Of a stretch of 7,069 bases of DNA, positions 1-5,801 are shown piece after piece. Within the stretch, counting starts at the first letter, position 1. Each line of letters opens with the position of its first letter. The notes below the pieces were generated by a model. That model had not been told where the DNA came from and ran no database searches. It saw nothing but the letters and a program-made list of their open reading frames with translations. The DNA comes from Synergistaceae bacterium. Its GTDB lineage: Bacteria > Synergistota > Synergistia > Synergistales > Aminobacteriaceae. Position numbers and translations under genes: made by a program. The stretch lies in NCBI GenBank assembly GCA_009776565.1, contig WRNQ01000052.1, forward strand, positions 1 to 7,069. Direction: 5' to 3'.

Positions 1-5
1 CCCCC

Positions 6-18
6 GTCCCTTCGGGAC
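6..18. repeat. short inverted repeat at the window edge
   Basis: GTCCC and GGGAC are separated by three bases, giving a 5-bp GC-rich stem, followed on the plus strand by AATTTT. It could be a weak terminator for a gene lying left of the window, or the edge of a further dispersed repeat, since it sits next to the tandem array. The stem is too short and the T-tract too poor to call a terminator with confidence. No gene is seen in positions 1-218. Confidence 0.3.
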
Positions 19-36
19 AATTTTCGCACCGCTCCT

Positions 37-183
37 GGGCGGCAGATTGCCGCCCCTACAACGTTAATTAGCCGGCGTCCACGCAGTACGCGCTCTCGGG
101 CGGCAGATTGCCGCCCCTACAACGTTAATTGGCCGGCGTTCGCGCAGCCCGCGCTCCCGCGCGGCAGATTGCCGCCCCTACAA
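37..183. repeat. tandem array of a 61-bp repeat with palindromic core
   Basis: Three cores start at 37, 98 and 159, exactly 61 bases apart. Each is a near-perfect palindrome, GGGCGGCA-GAT-TGCCGCCC, with an 8-bp stem and 3-base loop; the third copy has one G-to-C change at 160. The core is followed by CTACAA in all copies and by CGTTAATT in the first two. Copies 1 and 2 differ at about 6 of 61 positions. Copy 3 breaks off after CTACAA and continues TGGCCG, as if about seven bases were deleted. The array is far more GC-rich than the adjacent gene and begins 36 bases beyond the hpf stop codon. Read on the minus strand the core is GTAGGGGCGGCAATCTGCC..., resembling palindromic dispersed repeats seen in many uncultivated bacterial genomes (from memory). 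No U-tract follows the hairpins, so intrinsic termination is not supported. Confidence 0.85.
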
Positions 184-218
184 TGGCCGTCACACGCCTC
201 TGCAAATATTCTATTCTA

Positions 219-764
219 CTAGTCTATTGGTTGAATTTGACCATAACCACCGTCTTTACGGCGGTAAATTACATTCATTTTTCCAGATAGAGCTTCAAGG
301 AACATAAAGAACTCATGTCCTAAAAGATCCATTTGCATTATTGCTTCTTCTGTTTCCATTGGCCGTACCGGTATTTTCTTTACCCTGACAACGCCTAAAT
401 CGTCAAAATGGTTATCATCAGCTTCATAGTCGCCTTCAAGGTTAAAAGAAAAAATCTCATTATTATTGTTATAATGAGCTTTATCTTTAAGATAACTGCT
501 CCGGCGTTTTATCTGCTTTTCCAGGTTTTTTAACGCCAGGTCATAAGATTTACGCATATCCTGGCTTCTGTCTTCCCCGCGTAGCATCACGCCATTTGCA
601 TTTGCTGTAATTTCAACTGAATACATATTTTTGTGGGAAGTTATCAATATTTGAGCATCAGAAATGCGGCTGAAAAACTTTTCCAGCTTAACAACTTTGC
701 TTTCCATATACTCTCTCAAGCTCGCGCTTAAATCCGCACTTCTGTCAATTATTTTAGTATTCAT
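219..764 (-). CDS. hpf: long-form ribosome hibernation promoting factor (HPF)
   Basis: This 181-residue protein has the two-domain layout of long HPF. Residues 1-95 form the S30AE/RaiA domain that binds the decoding site of the 30S subunit and shuts down translation in stationary phase. A polar, Asn/Asp-rich linker (about 96-125) follows. The C-terminal S30AE_C domain (about 126-178) dimerises two ribosomes into 100S particles. The C-terminal domain carries the recognisable METEEAIMQMDLLGHEFF and VIYRRKDGGYG signatures. The length matches the long form, not the short enterobacterial HPF. The ATG at 762-764 is preceded by AGGGAGA at 774-780, which overlaps the stop codon of the cheX-like gene; translation is probably coupled. 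It is the last gene of the minus-strand operon and is followed by the palindromic repeat array. Confidence in family and role is high. Confidence 0.95.
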   Translation of the reverse strand: MNTKIIDRSADLSASLREYMESKVVKLEKFFSRISDAQILITSHKNMYSVEITANANGVMLRGEDRSQDMRKSYDLALKNLEKQIKRRSSYLKDKAHYNNNNEIFSFNLEGDYEADDNHFDDLGVVRVKKIPVRPMETEEAIMQMDLLGHEFFMFLEALSGKMNVIYRRKDGGYGQIQPID

Positions 765-778
765 GCTTATTCATCTCC

Positions 779-1276
779 CTACTTACTGATATGAAAAGAT
801 AAAACAAGATACAACATAGTATCGTTGTTCTGTATTGTAAATGGTAATGTAAAGCAACGAATTCCAGGCGCCTGACTTGGGACATTGCGTATATTATCGC
901 CGGCTATAAGTTGAGGCGGGGTTACATCAATACCTGGTATTGCCGAATGTATCAACGCGCGTCCGCTAACCATATTTGAAAGCTCTCCAATAACGCTCAT
1001 TGAAATTGCGTCATCAACGCTTGGCTTTATCATACCACCCGACATAGCATTGATTACCGTTACAAAACTATTCTTATCAAGCATTACTATTGCTGTTCCC
1101 TGTATCCCGCCGCCAACTATTCCTATTAAGGAAGCCGCGCAAACGTCGTGCACTTTAACTCCTTGAGTGACTTGAGATTTATTAAGATTAACACTTACTC
1201 CAAGTTCCCCGCTAACGGAAACAAGCGCTGAACCAAATGAGTTCACAAGCACTACCAGTTTGTCCATGTCAACCAT
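779..1276 (-). CDS. CheX-like chemotaxis phosphatase family protein
   Basis: The 165-residue protein fits the CheX branch of the CheC/CheX/FliY phosphatases, which remove the phosphoryl group from phospho-CheY-type receiver domains in the cytoplasm. The active-site helix is visible as S94-x3-E98-x2-N101 within SVIGELSNMVSGRAL. It is followed by the typical VTPPQLI segment with P120-P121. Glu98 and Asn101 are the expected catalytic pair. CheX enzymes are usually dimers with one active site per chain, and I see one such motif here. The ATG at 1274-1276 has AGGGAGAA at 1283-1290 with good spacing, and this SD lies in the last codons of the upstream gene, 3 bp away. No receiver, kinase or flagellar gene is in the window, so the partner is unknown. 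It may serve a two-component system rather than chemotaxis. Confidence 0.85.
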   Translation of the reverse strand: MVDMDKLVVLVNSFGSALVSVSGELGVSVNLNKSQVTQGVKVHDVCAASLIGIVGGGIQGTAIVMLDKNSFVTVINAMSGGMIKPSVDDAISMSVIGELSNMVSGRALIHSAIPGIDVTPPQLIAGDNIRNVPSQAPGIRCFTLPFTIQNNDTMLYLVLSFHISK

Positions 1277-1279
1277 AAT

Positions 1280-1747
1280 CTATTCTCCCTTTTCTGTTTC
1301 AATCTTATGCAATACTATAACCCATGCAGCTAAATCATCAATATCACGAGGTGGCGTTAATAGTGATATTGGTAAATACTTACGAAAGCCTCCTGGCGGA
1401 TGCAGTTTCCAGAAAAAATCACGAGCCTCTAAGGTGGTAAATTTCTCCTCTGCTAAGACTATTCTTAATCCAGAGCGATAGTTTAATAACTGTTCTTCAA
1501 CTTTTTTGCTCCCTGTACCCGTTCCTAATATTATATATGAGACAGGTTCATTTGAAAAATAATCCGGTTTTTCTATAATCCATGGCTGTAACAAATTTAT
1601 TCTTGACTCACCTGTTAATGCTAATGCGTTAATCCACTCAACAGGAATATGTGATGGAATTATACCTGACGCGTATAATGAACTATCAGAATTGACAAGC
1701 GCCCATCCACATTTATTATTTCCAGGGTCTATTCCTAACAGCATCAT
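1280..1747 (-). CDS. YqgF/RuvX-like RNase H-fold nuclease-family protein
   Basis: The protein has the YqgF RNase H-like fold, the family implicated in trimming the 5' end of 16S rRNA and also described as Holliday-junction resolvase-like. With the start chosen here it has 155 residues. Features, numbered from this start: an opening beta strand [12 protein letters not shown] with acidic Asp7; a central IILGTGTGSKKV segment (about 72-83); LAEEKFTTLEAR (about 98-109), the usual second acidic site; and a C-terminal DIDDLAAW (about 135-142), giving the last acidic residue. Start choice: the frame extends to a TTG at 1766-1768, but the ATG at 1745-1747 has GGAAG at 1755-1759 seven bases upstream and begins just before the first strand, as in relatives. 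It overlaps the acyltransferase gene by 32 bp. The DPG-NNKCG variant differs from classical RuvX (D-x-G-x-K-R-I-G), so it may be a distinct subfamily whose activity is unproven. Confidence 0.8.
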   Translation of the reverse strand: MMLLGIDPGNNKCGWALVNSDSSLYASGIIPSHIPVEWINALALTGESRINLLQPWIIEKPDYFSNEPVSYIILGTGTGSKKVEEQLLNYRSGLRIVLAEEKFTTLEARDFFWKLHPPGGFRKYLPISLLTPPRDIDDLAAWVIVLHKIETEKGE

Positions 1748-2633
1748 ACATAGACTTCCATCTGTCAAGTATCCACATCCATTGATCCGGATGCTCCCTT
1801 ATCCATGATTCCAAGATATTATTACATATACGGATAGATTTTTCTATATCTTCATCCAGTGATAATTGCGGATAAAAAATATAAAAACTCTCGCCTTTTT
1901 CGTCTCTGACAGCTCTTCCTGGAATTACCGGACAATTAAAATGCTTACTCAGTTTAAATAAACCAATATGACTTTTAGCAGGCAGACCAAAAAACTCAGA
2001 TTCAACTCCATCCGCCCTTGCGTCTAAATCTTGCAAAATAACAAGAATCTCACCCCGTTCAAGAACCCTGAACACTTCCTTCATACCGGTTCTATCACTG
2101 GAAATGAATCCTATTCCGCTTATTTTCTCGCGCTGCTCGCGGAGAACATCTTCAACCCCGGCAGTATTCCTCTGTGGAGTATAGATAACGTGTAAAGGAT
2201 AGCCATGATAACATCCTGCCGCAGCGGCAATTTCCCAATTTCCTAAATGCGCGGTCATGATAATTACGCCCCGACCTTTTTTTAAAGCTTCACGCAGGTT
2301 ATCCTCTCCAACAAGCGACATTAACTTAGGAACTTCCTCGCGAGATTTTATACTAAAAAACTCACAAACCAAGCGGCCCATATTAGCGTAAGAATCCTTA
2401 ATTACTTTACGGGATAGCGTGACTCCAAGCCCAAGAGAACTAACGCAATATGTTTCAAGCCTGCTTACGCGCCTGTAACTAAAAAACCACAACACAACGC
2501 CTAAAAAAGAACCAATTCTAATAACAATTCCGTGCGGTAATTTTTTAATGAAAGTAATAAACAATTTTAACAGTTTAGCATAAAATTTGTTTATATTTTT
2601 CTTATCTTTGAGAAAGCTCAAGGAGAACTCCAC
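1716..2633 (-). CDS. LpxL/HtrB-family lysophospholipid (lipid A) acyltransferase
   Basis: This inner-membrane acyltransferase family transfers a fatty acyl chain from acyl-ACP to Kdo-lipid A or a related precursor during outer-membrane lipid synthesis. The 305-residue length is normal for the family. A basic, hydrophobic N-terminal section (about 18-52) would anchor it to the membrane. The catalytic H-x4-E motif is HLGNWE (129-134). [17 protein letters not shown] (about 200-216) corresponds to the substrate-site loop, and [11 protein letters not shown] (283-293) is the characteristic C-terminal signature. The acyl donor, acceptor and exact lipid A position cannot be read from sequence. Start choice: the GTG at 2631-2633 has no clear SD, whereas TTG at 2619-2621 has GGTGGAG (2628-2634) six bases upstream and would give 301 residues. 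The gene overlaps the epimerase gene at its 5' end and the YqgF-like gene at its 3' end, supporting a single transcript. Confidence 0.9.
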   Translation of the reverse strand: MEFSLSFLKDKKNINKFYAKLLKLFITFIKKLPHGIVIRIGSFLGVVLWFFSYRRVSRLETYCVSSLGLGVTLSRKVIKDSYANMGRLVCEFFSIKSREEVPKLMSLVGEDNLREALKKGRGVIIMTAHLGNWEIAAAAGCYHGYPLHVIYTPQRNTAGVEDVLREQREKISGIGFISSDRTGMKEVFRVLERGEILVILQDLDARADGVESEFFGLPAKSHIGLFKLSKHFNCPVIPGRAVRDEKGESFYIFYPQLSLDEDIEKSIRICNNILESWIREHPDQWMWILDRWKSMYDAVRNRPWK

Positions 2634-3003
2634 CTGTAGCTGCCGGATGGATAAAAGCTATTAAAGCTCCGCCTGCGCCTTTACGAGGTTTTTCATCTAT
2701 AAGTCTCATGCCCTTACTTTTTAATTCTTCAAGAGCTTCTTCGAGATTATCCACCCTGATGGCGAGATGGTGAATCCCTTCTCCTTTTTTCTCAATGAAT
2801 TTGGAAACCGGACTATCTTCAGAAGTACCTTCCAGAAGTTCAATTTCTGTATCCTTTATCGGAAGAAATGCTGTTTTAACTTTTTGTTCAACTACCTCCT
2901 CCACTCCATGGCATTTAATTCCAAGAGCATCCTCCCAGAATTTCAATGATTCCTGAATACTTTTGACCGCTATTCCAATATGATCAACTACTACAGGTTT
3001 CAT
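2602..3003 (-). CDS. mce: methylmalonyl-CoA epimerase
   Basis: This is a 133-residue glyoxalase/VOC-fold enzyme that interconverts (2R)- and (2S)-methylmalonyl-CoA, linking propionyl-CoA carboxylation or succinate-to-propionate conversion with the B12-dependent mutase. Paired beta-alpha-beta-beta-beta modules are visible. VDHIGIAV holds His8, EIELLE holds Glu56 at the usual Gln/Glu position, [11 protein letters not shown] holds His78/His79, and GGVLLELSQ at the C terminus holds Glu129; together these make the expected divalent-metal site. The length matches bacterial homologues. The open frame continues 37 codons upstream, but ATG 3001-3003 is preceded by GGGGAGG (3012-3018) at an 8-base spacing and begins exactly at the family N terminus. 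It is the first gene of the minus-strand operon. No mutase or carboxylase gene is nearby. Confidence 0.93.
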   Translation of the reverse strand: MKPVVVDHIGIAVKSIQESLKFWEDALGIKCHGVEEVVEQKVKTAFLPIKDTEIELLEGTSEDSPVSKFIEKKGEGIHHLAIRVDNLEEALEELKSKGMRLIDEKPRKGAGGALIAFIHPAATGGVLLELSQR

Positions 3004-3011
3004 CAAAGCAA

Positions 3012-3018
3012 CCTCCCC
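3012..3018 (-). promoter_or_regulatory. ribosome binding site fixing the mce start
   Basis: GGGGAGG on the minus strand lies eight bases before the ATG at 3001-3003. It decides this start against the in-frame upstream extension, whose extra residues match nothing in the epimerase family. Confidence 0.85.
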
Positions 3019-3022
3019 TATA

Positions 3023-3051
3023 TTGTACTTAATGATTATGATAGGTATAAT
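3023..3051 (+). promoter_or_regulatory. sigma70-type promoter for the plus-strand operon
   Basis: TTGTAC (3023-3028) and a perfect TATAAT (3046-3051) are separated by exactly 17 bases, close to the vegetative sigma consensus. Transcription would start near 3058-3060, leaving a leader of about 26 bases that contains the AAGGAGGGG ribosome site. The region is the 82-bp gap between divergent operons. A CATAAT on the minus strand (3035-3040) could be the -10 for the mce operon, but it has no convincing -35; if used, the two promoters would overlap. Confidence 0.65.
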
Positions 3052-3070
3052 AACATTAATTTGGTTCATT

Positions 3071-3079
3071 AAGGAGGGG
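3071..3079 (+). promoter_or_regulatory. ribosome binding site of the zinc-ribbon gene
   Basis: AAGGAGGGG is a very strong Shine-Dalgarno sequence six bases before the ATG at 3086. It selects this start over a second in-frame ATG at codon 6, which lies directly before the conserved zinc ribbon. Confidence 0.8.
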
Positions 3080-3085
3080 TAATTT

Positions 3086-3478
3086 ATGGCAGGAGCATTA
3101 ATGAGAGAATGCAAGCTTTGCCGCAGACTTTTTTCTTCAACCGGAGTCAGAGTGTGCCAGGATTGTTATAAATATCTTGATGAAATATATCCTACCGTTC
3201 GATCTTTTATTCGCGACAGTAATAACCCTCATCTGGATGTTGGAGAAATAGCTGATGCGCTTAAACTTCCAATCAAATATGTTCAGGGATTAGTGAATTG
3301 TGGTTATCTCAACAGAGATTTGCCTCATGCAAAATCAGATGAAAATGATATTGACGAAGAAAAAGACAGGTTAAAAAAAGAGCTCTTGAAAGCTTCAGCC
3401 GACCTGAAGGCAAGCAGCTCCCGTAAGCAAGGACCGGTAACATATGGGCAGGAACGCTACACAACGGGGAAAAAATGA
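3086..3478 (+). CDS. zinc-ribbon protein of YvyF/flagellar-region type
   Basis: This 130-residue soluble protein starts with a four-cysteine zinc ribbon, C9-x2-C12 and C24-x2-C27. A segment resembling a small helix-turn-helix domain follows at about residues 50-77 ([25 protein letters not shown]). The C-terminal tail (about 80-130) is highly charged, with Lys/Glu/Asp-rich helix and a basic end. Ribbon plus 'degradation-sensing helix' order resembles the YvyF/TIGR03826 proteins found in flagellar gene regions of Firmicutes, whose function is not settled. I assign only the family resemblance, from memory. The first ATG is chosen for its SD. The stop codon overlaps the prepilin peptidase start as ATGA, so the two are translationally coupled. 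That suggests a role tied to type IV pili or secretion rather than flagella, which is inference. Confidence 0.6.
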   Translation: MAGALMRECKLCRRLFSSTGVRVCQDCYKYLDEIYPTVRSFIRDSNNPHLDVGEIADALKLPIKYVQGLVNCGYLNRDLPHAKSDENDIDEEKDRLKKELLKASADLKASSSRKQGPVTYGQERYTTGKK

Positions 3479-4266
3479 GTTTAAATCTATTTTTGATAGG
3501 AGCAGTAATTGGCGCATTTTTAGCTTCATTTGTTAATGTTGTGGCGGAAAGAAGCGTTTCGGGACGCTCATGGTGGGGAAAAGAGCGTTCGTCATGTAAA
3601 AAATGCGGCAAAATTCTGTCCACTATAGAACTTATCCCATTAATTTCATTTATAATTCAACGCGGACGCTGCCGGGGGTGCGGAAAATTCATAGGCATGA
3701 GATATTTTGTAACTGAAATAATTGGCGCGGCGATGAGCGGATTGCTGCTCGCGAAATGGAATTTTTCGTACGCTTTCGCAGTTTCTTTAACAGCAACTTT
3801 TCTACTGTTTATAAGCGCGCTCACAGATTATGAAGAAGGGTATATTTACGACATTTTTTCACTGGGAATGCTCGTTCCGGCTTTTTTATTCAGACTGTCA
3901 GGGGGAATTCCATCTCTATTGAACGGCGTTTATGGGGCTGTGCTGGGATTTGGCATATTCGCTCTTATAATACTTATTTCCCGTGGCGGAATGGGATGGG
4001 GAGACGCTTTCCTGATGAGCGGCATTGGCGGGTTTGTCGGATGGGAACTGGTTATTGTTGCGTTTTACATAGGATTAATGGCAGGCGGGCTAGGGGTAGT
4101 TTATTTAATGTGTCGCGGAAAAGTCAAATGGGGAAAAAAACAAACTATGCCGCTTGGCCCCTATCTGGCAATAGGCGGTTACATTGCGCTGTTATATGGA
4201 TTGGATATTCTTGCATACCTCAATACAAAATTTGGGCTTCAATTACATACCGGTTTCCCTTGGTAA
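3475..4266 (+). CDS. pilD: type IV prepilin leader peptidase / N-methyltransferase
   Basis: This polytopic inner-membrane aspartic peptidase (family A24) cleaves the leader of type IV prepilins and type II secretion pseudopilins and usually methylates the new N terminus. The 263-residue protein has the full-length architecture. An N-terminal helix contains GAFLASFVNVV (13-23). The cytosolic methyltransferase-type domain carries two zinc-binding pairs, C41-x2-C44 and C66-x2-C69. Several membrane helices follow. The catalytic aspartates are Asp118 in ALTDYEEGYIYD and Asp177 in GMGWGD. The late MPLGPYLAIGG motif (225-235) is also typical. It starts inside the stop of the zinc-ribbon gene (ATGA, 4-bp overlap). 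No pilin or secretion gene is visible here, so its substrates must be encoded elsewhere. The family call is very secure; whether it serves pili, a T2SS or competence is open. Confidence 0.95.
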   Translation: MSLNLFLIGAVIGAFLASFVNVVAERSVSGRSWWGKERSSCKKCGKILSTIELIPLISFIIQRGRCRGCGKFIGMRYFVTEIIGAAMSGLLLAKWNFSYAFAVSLTATFLLFISALTDYEEGYIYDIFSLGMLVPAFLFRLSGGIPSLLNGVYGAVLGFGIFALIILISRGGMGWGDAFLMSGIGGFVGWELVIVAFYIGLMAGGLGVVYLMCRGKVKWGKKQTMPLGPYLAIGGYIALLYGLDILAYLNTKFGLQLHTGFPW

Positions 4267-4274
4267 CATTAATT

Positions 4275-4280
4275 AAGGAG
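4275..4280 (+). promoter_or_regulatory. ribosome binding site fixing the propeller gene start
   Basis: AAGGAG lies eight bases before ATG 4289-4291. The in-frame GTG at 4280 overlaps this site and would have no SD of its own, so the ATG is the likely start. It also gives a compact signal peptide. Confidence 0.8.
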
Positions 4281-4288
4281 TGATAATT

Positions 4289-5329
4289 ATGTCAAGAAAA
4301 TTGTCATTAGCAATCTTTTTTGTTTTTTTTACATCTTCTATAGCTTTGGCGTGGTCGGGTAATGAAATTTGGAAAGCGGCTGTTGAAGCTGCGATAACAA
4401 CTGATATTGTATTCAATGAAGGAATTATATACCTGGGTGATGAAAACGGTTTTGTACACGCACTAAACGCGGAGAACGGAAATAAATTATGGTCGCAGAC
4501 AATTGAGGGAACAGTTGTCGGTAAACCGGCAATAATTGATAATTACGTTATATGCGCAGGACGCAACGGCGTATTGTGCGCGTTTAATAAAAAGAACGGG
4601 AATTTGATATGGAAACGCCAACCAAACAGACAGGACGGAAGCGGAACTTTTACCGGCGGTCCGGCGGGCGGGGGAGGAAAAATATTTATAGGCGACGGCA
4701 GCGGGAGATTATTCGCAATAAATGCCGCAAACGGGGAAACTTCCTGGGCCTGGCAAGCTTCAATGGCACTTCTGACAGCGCCTCAATATTCAAACGGAGT
4801 TGTCTATATTGGAGAGCAGAACGCACTATTTTCAGCAATTGACGCAAATTCAGGCAAAAAACTTTGGGGCGGCGGCGCGGGAGGCGCAATTAACACTCCG
4901 GCAATTAACAGCAGTAACGATTTTGTGTATTTCAGCAGCGAAGACGGCTCACTATCTTCAGTGAGAATAAAGGACGAAGGAACCATTTGGCAAACATTTG
5001 TCGGAGCGCCGATATCGACAGCTCCGGAAATTTACAGCGGGAAAATATTTGTAGGGACAGCCATAGGGAATATTGTCGCGATATCAGGCAGCGGAGGCGT
5101 TTTATGGAATACCAATATCGGCGGCGGATTAGTCAACGCAAAACCTATAGCAACAGACGGCCTTTTATTTGCCGGCGGCGGAGACGGTACTCTTTACGCT
5201 ATTGAAACCAACAGCGGTCAGGTTAGGTGGTCAAAAAATCTTGGTTTCGAGATAAACGGCTCGGTTTGTTTCGTCAACGGCATACTGTACGCAGGAAGCT
5301 CTTCCGGAGAAATAACAGCTTTCAGATAA
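4289..5329 (+). CDS. exported PQQ/BamB-type beta-propeller protein
   Basis: The 346-residue protein starts with a Sec signal peptide: basic MSRK, a hydrophobic core and IALA before Trp22, the probable signal peptidase I cut. The mature part is built of repeats reading roughly G-x-hydrophobic-x-Ala-hydrophobic-x-x-x-(S/N)G-x-x-x-W. Repeat tryptophans fall at 28, 68, 108, 153, 193, 234, 273 and 314, a spacing of 39-45 residues. The last repeat (GEITAFR) stops at the C terminus, as expected if it pairs with the first strand near Trp28 to close an eight-bladed ring. PQQ-type propellers include quinoprotein dehydrogenases and the BamB outer-membrane assembly factor. I see no dehydrogenase catalytic domain and no lipobox cysteine, so neither a BamB-type lipoprotein nor a PQQ enzyme is supported. 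It probably acts as a periplasmic or surface protein-binding scaffold. It lies 22 bp after pilD and 13 bp before the NuoE-like gene. Confidence 0.8.
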   Translation: MSRKLSLAIFFVFFTSSIALAWSGNEIWKAAVEAAITTDIVFNEGIIYLGDENGFVHALNAENGNKLWSQTIEGTVVGKPAIIDNYVICAGRNGVLCAFNKKNGNLIWKRQPNRQDGSGTFTGGPAGGGGKIFIGDGSGRLFAINAANGETSWAWQASMALLTAPQYSNGVVYIGEQNALFSAIDANSGKKLWGGGAGGAINTPAINSSNDFVYFSSEDGSLSSVRIKDEGTIWQTFVGAPISTAPEIYSGKIFVGTAIGNIVAISGSGGVLWNTNIGGGLVNAKPIATDGLLFAGGGDGTLYAIETNSGQVRWSKNLGFEINGSVCFVNGILYAGSSSGEITAFR

Positions 5330-5342
5330 AACAGGAGGAACA

Positions 5343-5801
5343 ATGGAGAATTACGATAAGGTAAAAGAATTGATAGAGCGCTTCGGGCGCAAAAAAATGG
5401 CGTTAATGCCGATATTGCACGAAGTGCAGGAGCATTATGGCTATATACCCCAGGGTGCGCAAGACCTTATAGCGGCAGAGCTAAGGATTCCGCCAACAGA
5501 AATATACGGATTAATAACTTTTTATGCGCGTTTTTCTTTGGTTCCGCAAGGTAAAAACAAAGTCTCAGCTTGCATGGGGACGGCGTGTTATGTAAAGGGC
5601 GCCGAAAATGTGTTGCATGCAGTTAAGCAAAATCTGGGAATAGACGCGGGCGAAACAACGAAGGACGGAACATTCTCAATTGAAAAAGTGTATTGTCTCG
5701 GTGCATGCGGACTGGCGCCCGTTATGACGGTAAATGAAGATTTTTACGGCAAAATGTCTCCGGATAAGGTCGAAGAGGTTCTGTCATCATATAAAGATTA
5801 G
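5343..5801 (+). CDS. NuoE/HndA/HydC-like [2Fe-2S] subunit of an NAD(P)-linked oxidoreductase
   Basis: This 152-residue protein has the layout of the 24-kDa subunit family. An N-terminal helical bundle carries MPILHEVQEHYGYIP (about 22-36) and the EIYGLITFYARF segment (53-64). A thioredoxin-like domain then binds one [2Fe-2S] cluster through C77-x4-C82 (ACMGTAC) and C118-x3-C122 (YCLGACG). In complex I this subunit is NuoE; in NADP-reducing or bifurcating [FeFe] hydrogenases it is HndA or HydC, where it relays electrons between the flavoprotein subunit and the hydrogenase. The length is near the hydrogenase-type subunits. ATG 5343 follows AGGAGG (5333-5338). The stop codon abuts the next start (TAGATG), so it is coupled to the NuoF-like gene. 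Which complex it serves depends on genes beyond the window, so no symbol is given. Confidence 0.9.
   Translation: MENYDKVKELIERFGRKKMALMPILHEVQEHYGYIPQGAQDLIAAELRIPPTEIYGLITFYARFSLVPQGKNKVSACMGTACYVKGAENVLHAVKQNLGIDAGETTKDGTFSIEKVYCLGACGLAPVMTVNEDFYGKMSPDKVEEVLSSYKD

Noticed and set aside
37..177. Palindromic cores as rho-independent terminators of the hpf operon
   Set aside because: In minus-strand reading none of the hairpins is followed by a run of U; the flanks are GC-rich. Termination cannot be excluded but is not supported.
37..183. CRISPR-like array in the regularly spaced 61-base repeats
   Set aside because: The sequence between the palindromic cores is itself repeated at about 90% identity instead of being unique, there are only three units, and no cas gene is present. 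It is a tandem repeat.
3022..3027. TACAAT on the minus strand as the -10 box of the mce operon
   Set aside because: Transcription would start at about 3014-3016 and cut through the mce ribosome binding site; no good -35 lies upstream.
3004..3114. N-terminal 37-residue extension of the methylmalonyl-CoA epimerase
   Set aside because: The extra residues cross the intergenic promoter region and the start of the divergent gene, match nothing in the family, and lack an SD; the ATG at 3003 has an ideal one.
3309..3623. A 104-codon antisense frame across the zinc-ribbon/pilD junction
   Set aside because: Both sense genes have clear family motifs and SD or coupling signals; the antisense product shows no recognisable domain.
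4289..5329. Quinoprotein (PQQ) dehydrogenase
   Set aside because: The propeller repeats are PQQ-type, but the protein is about 325 residues after signal removal, shorter than the dehydrogenases, and no cofactor-binding disulphide pair or cytochrome motif is visible.
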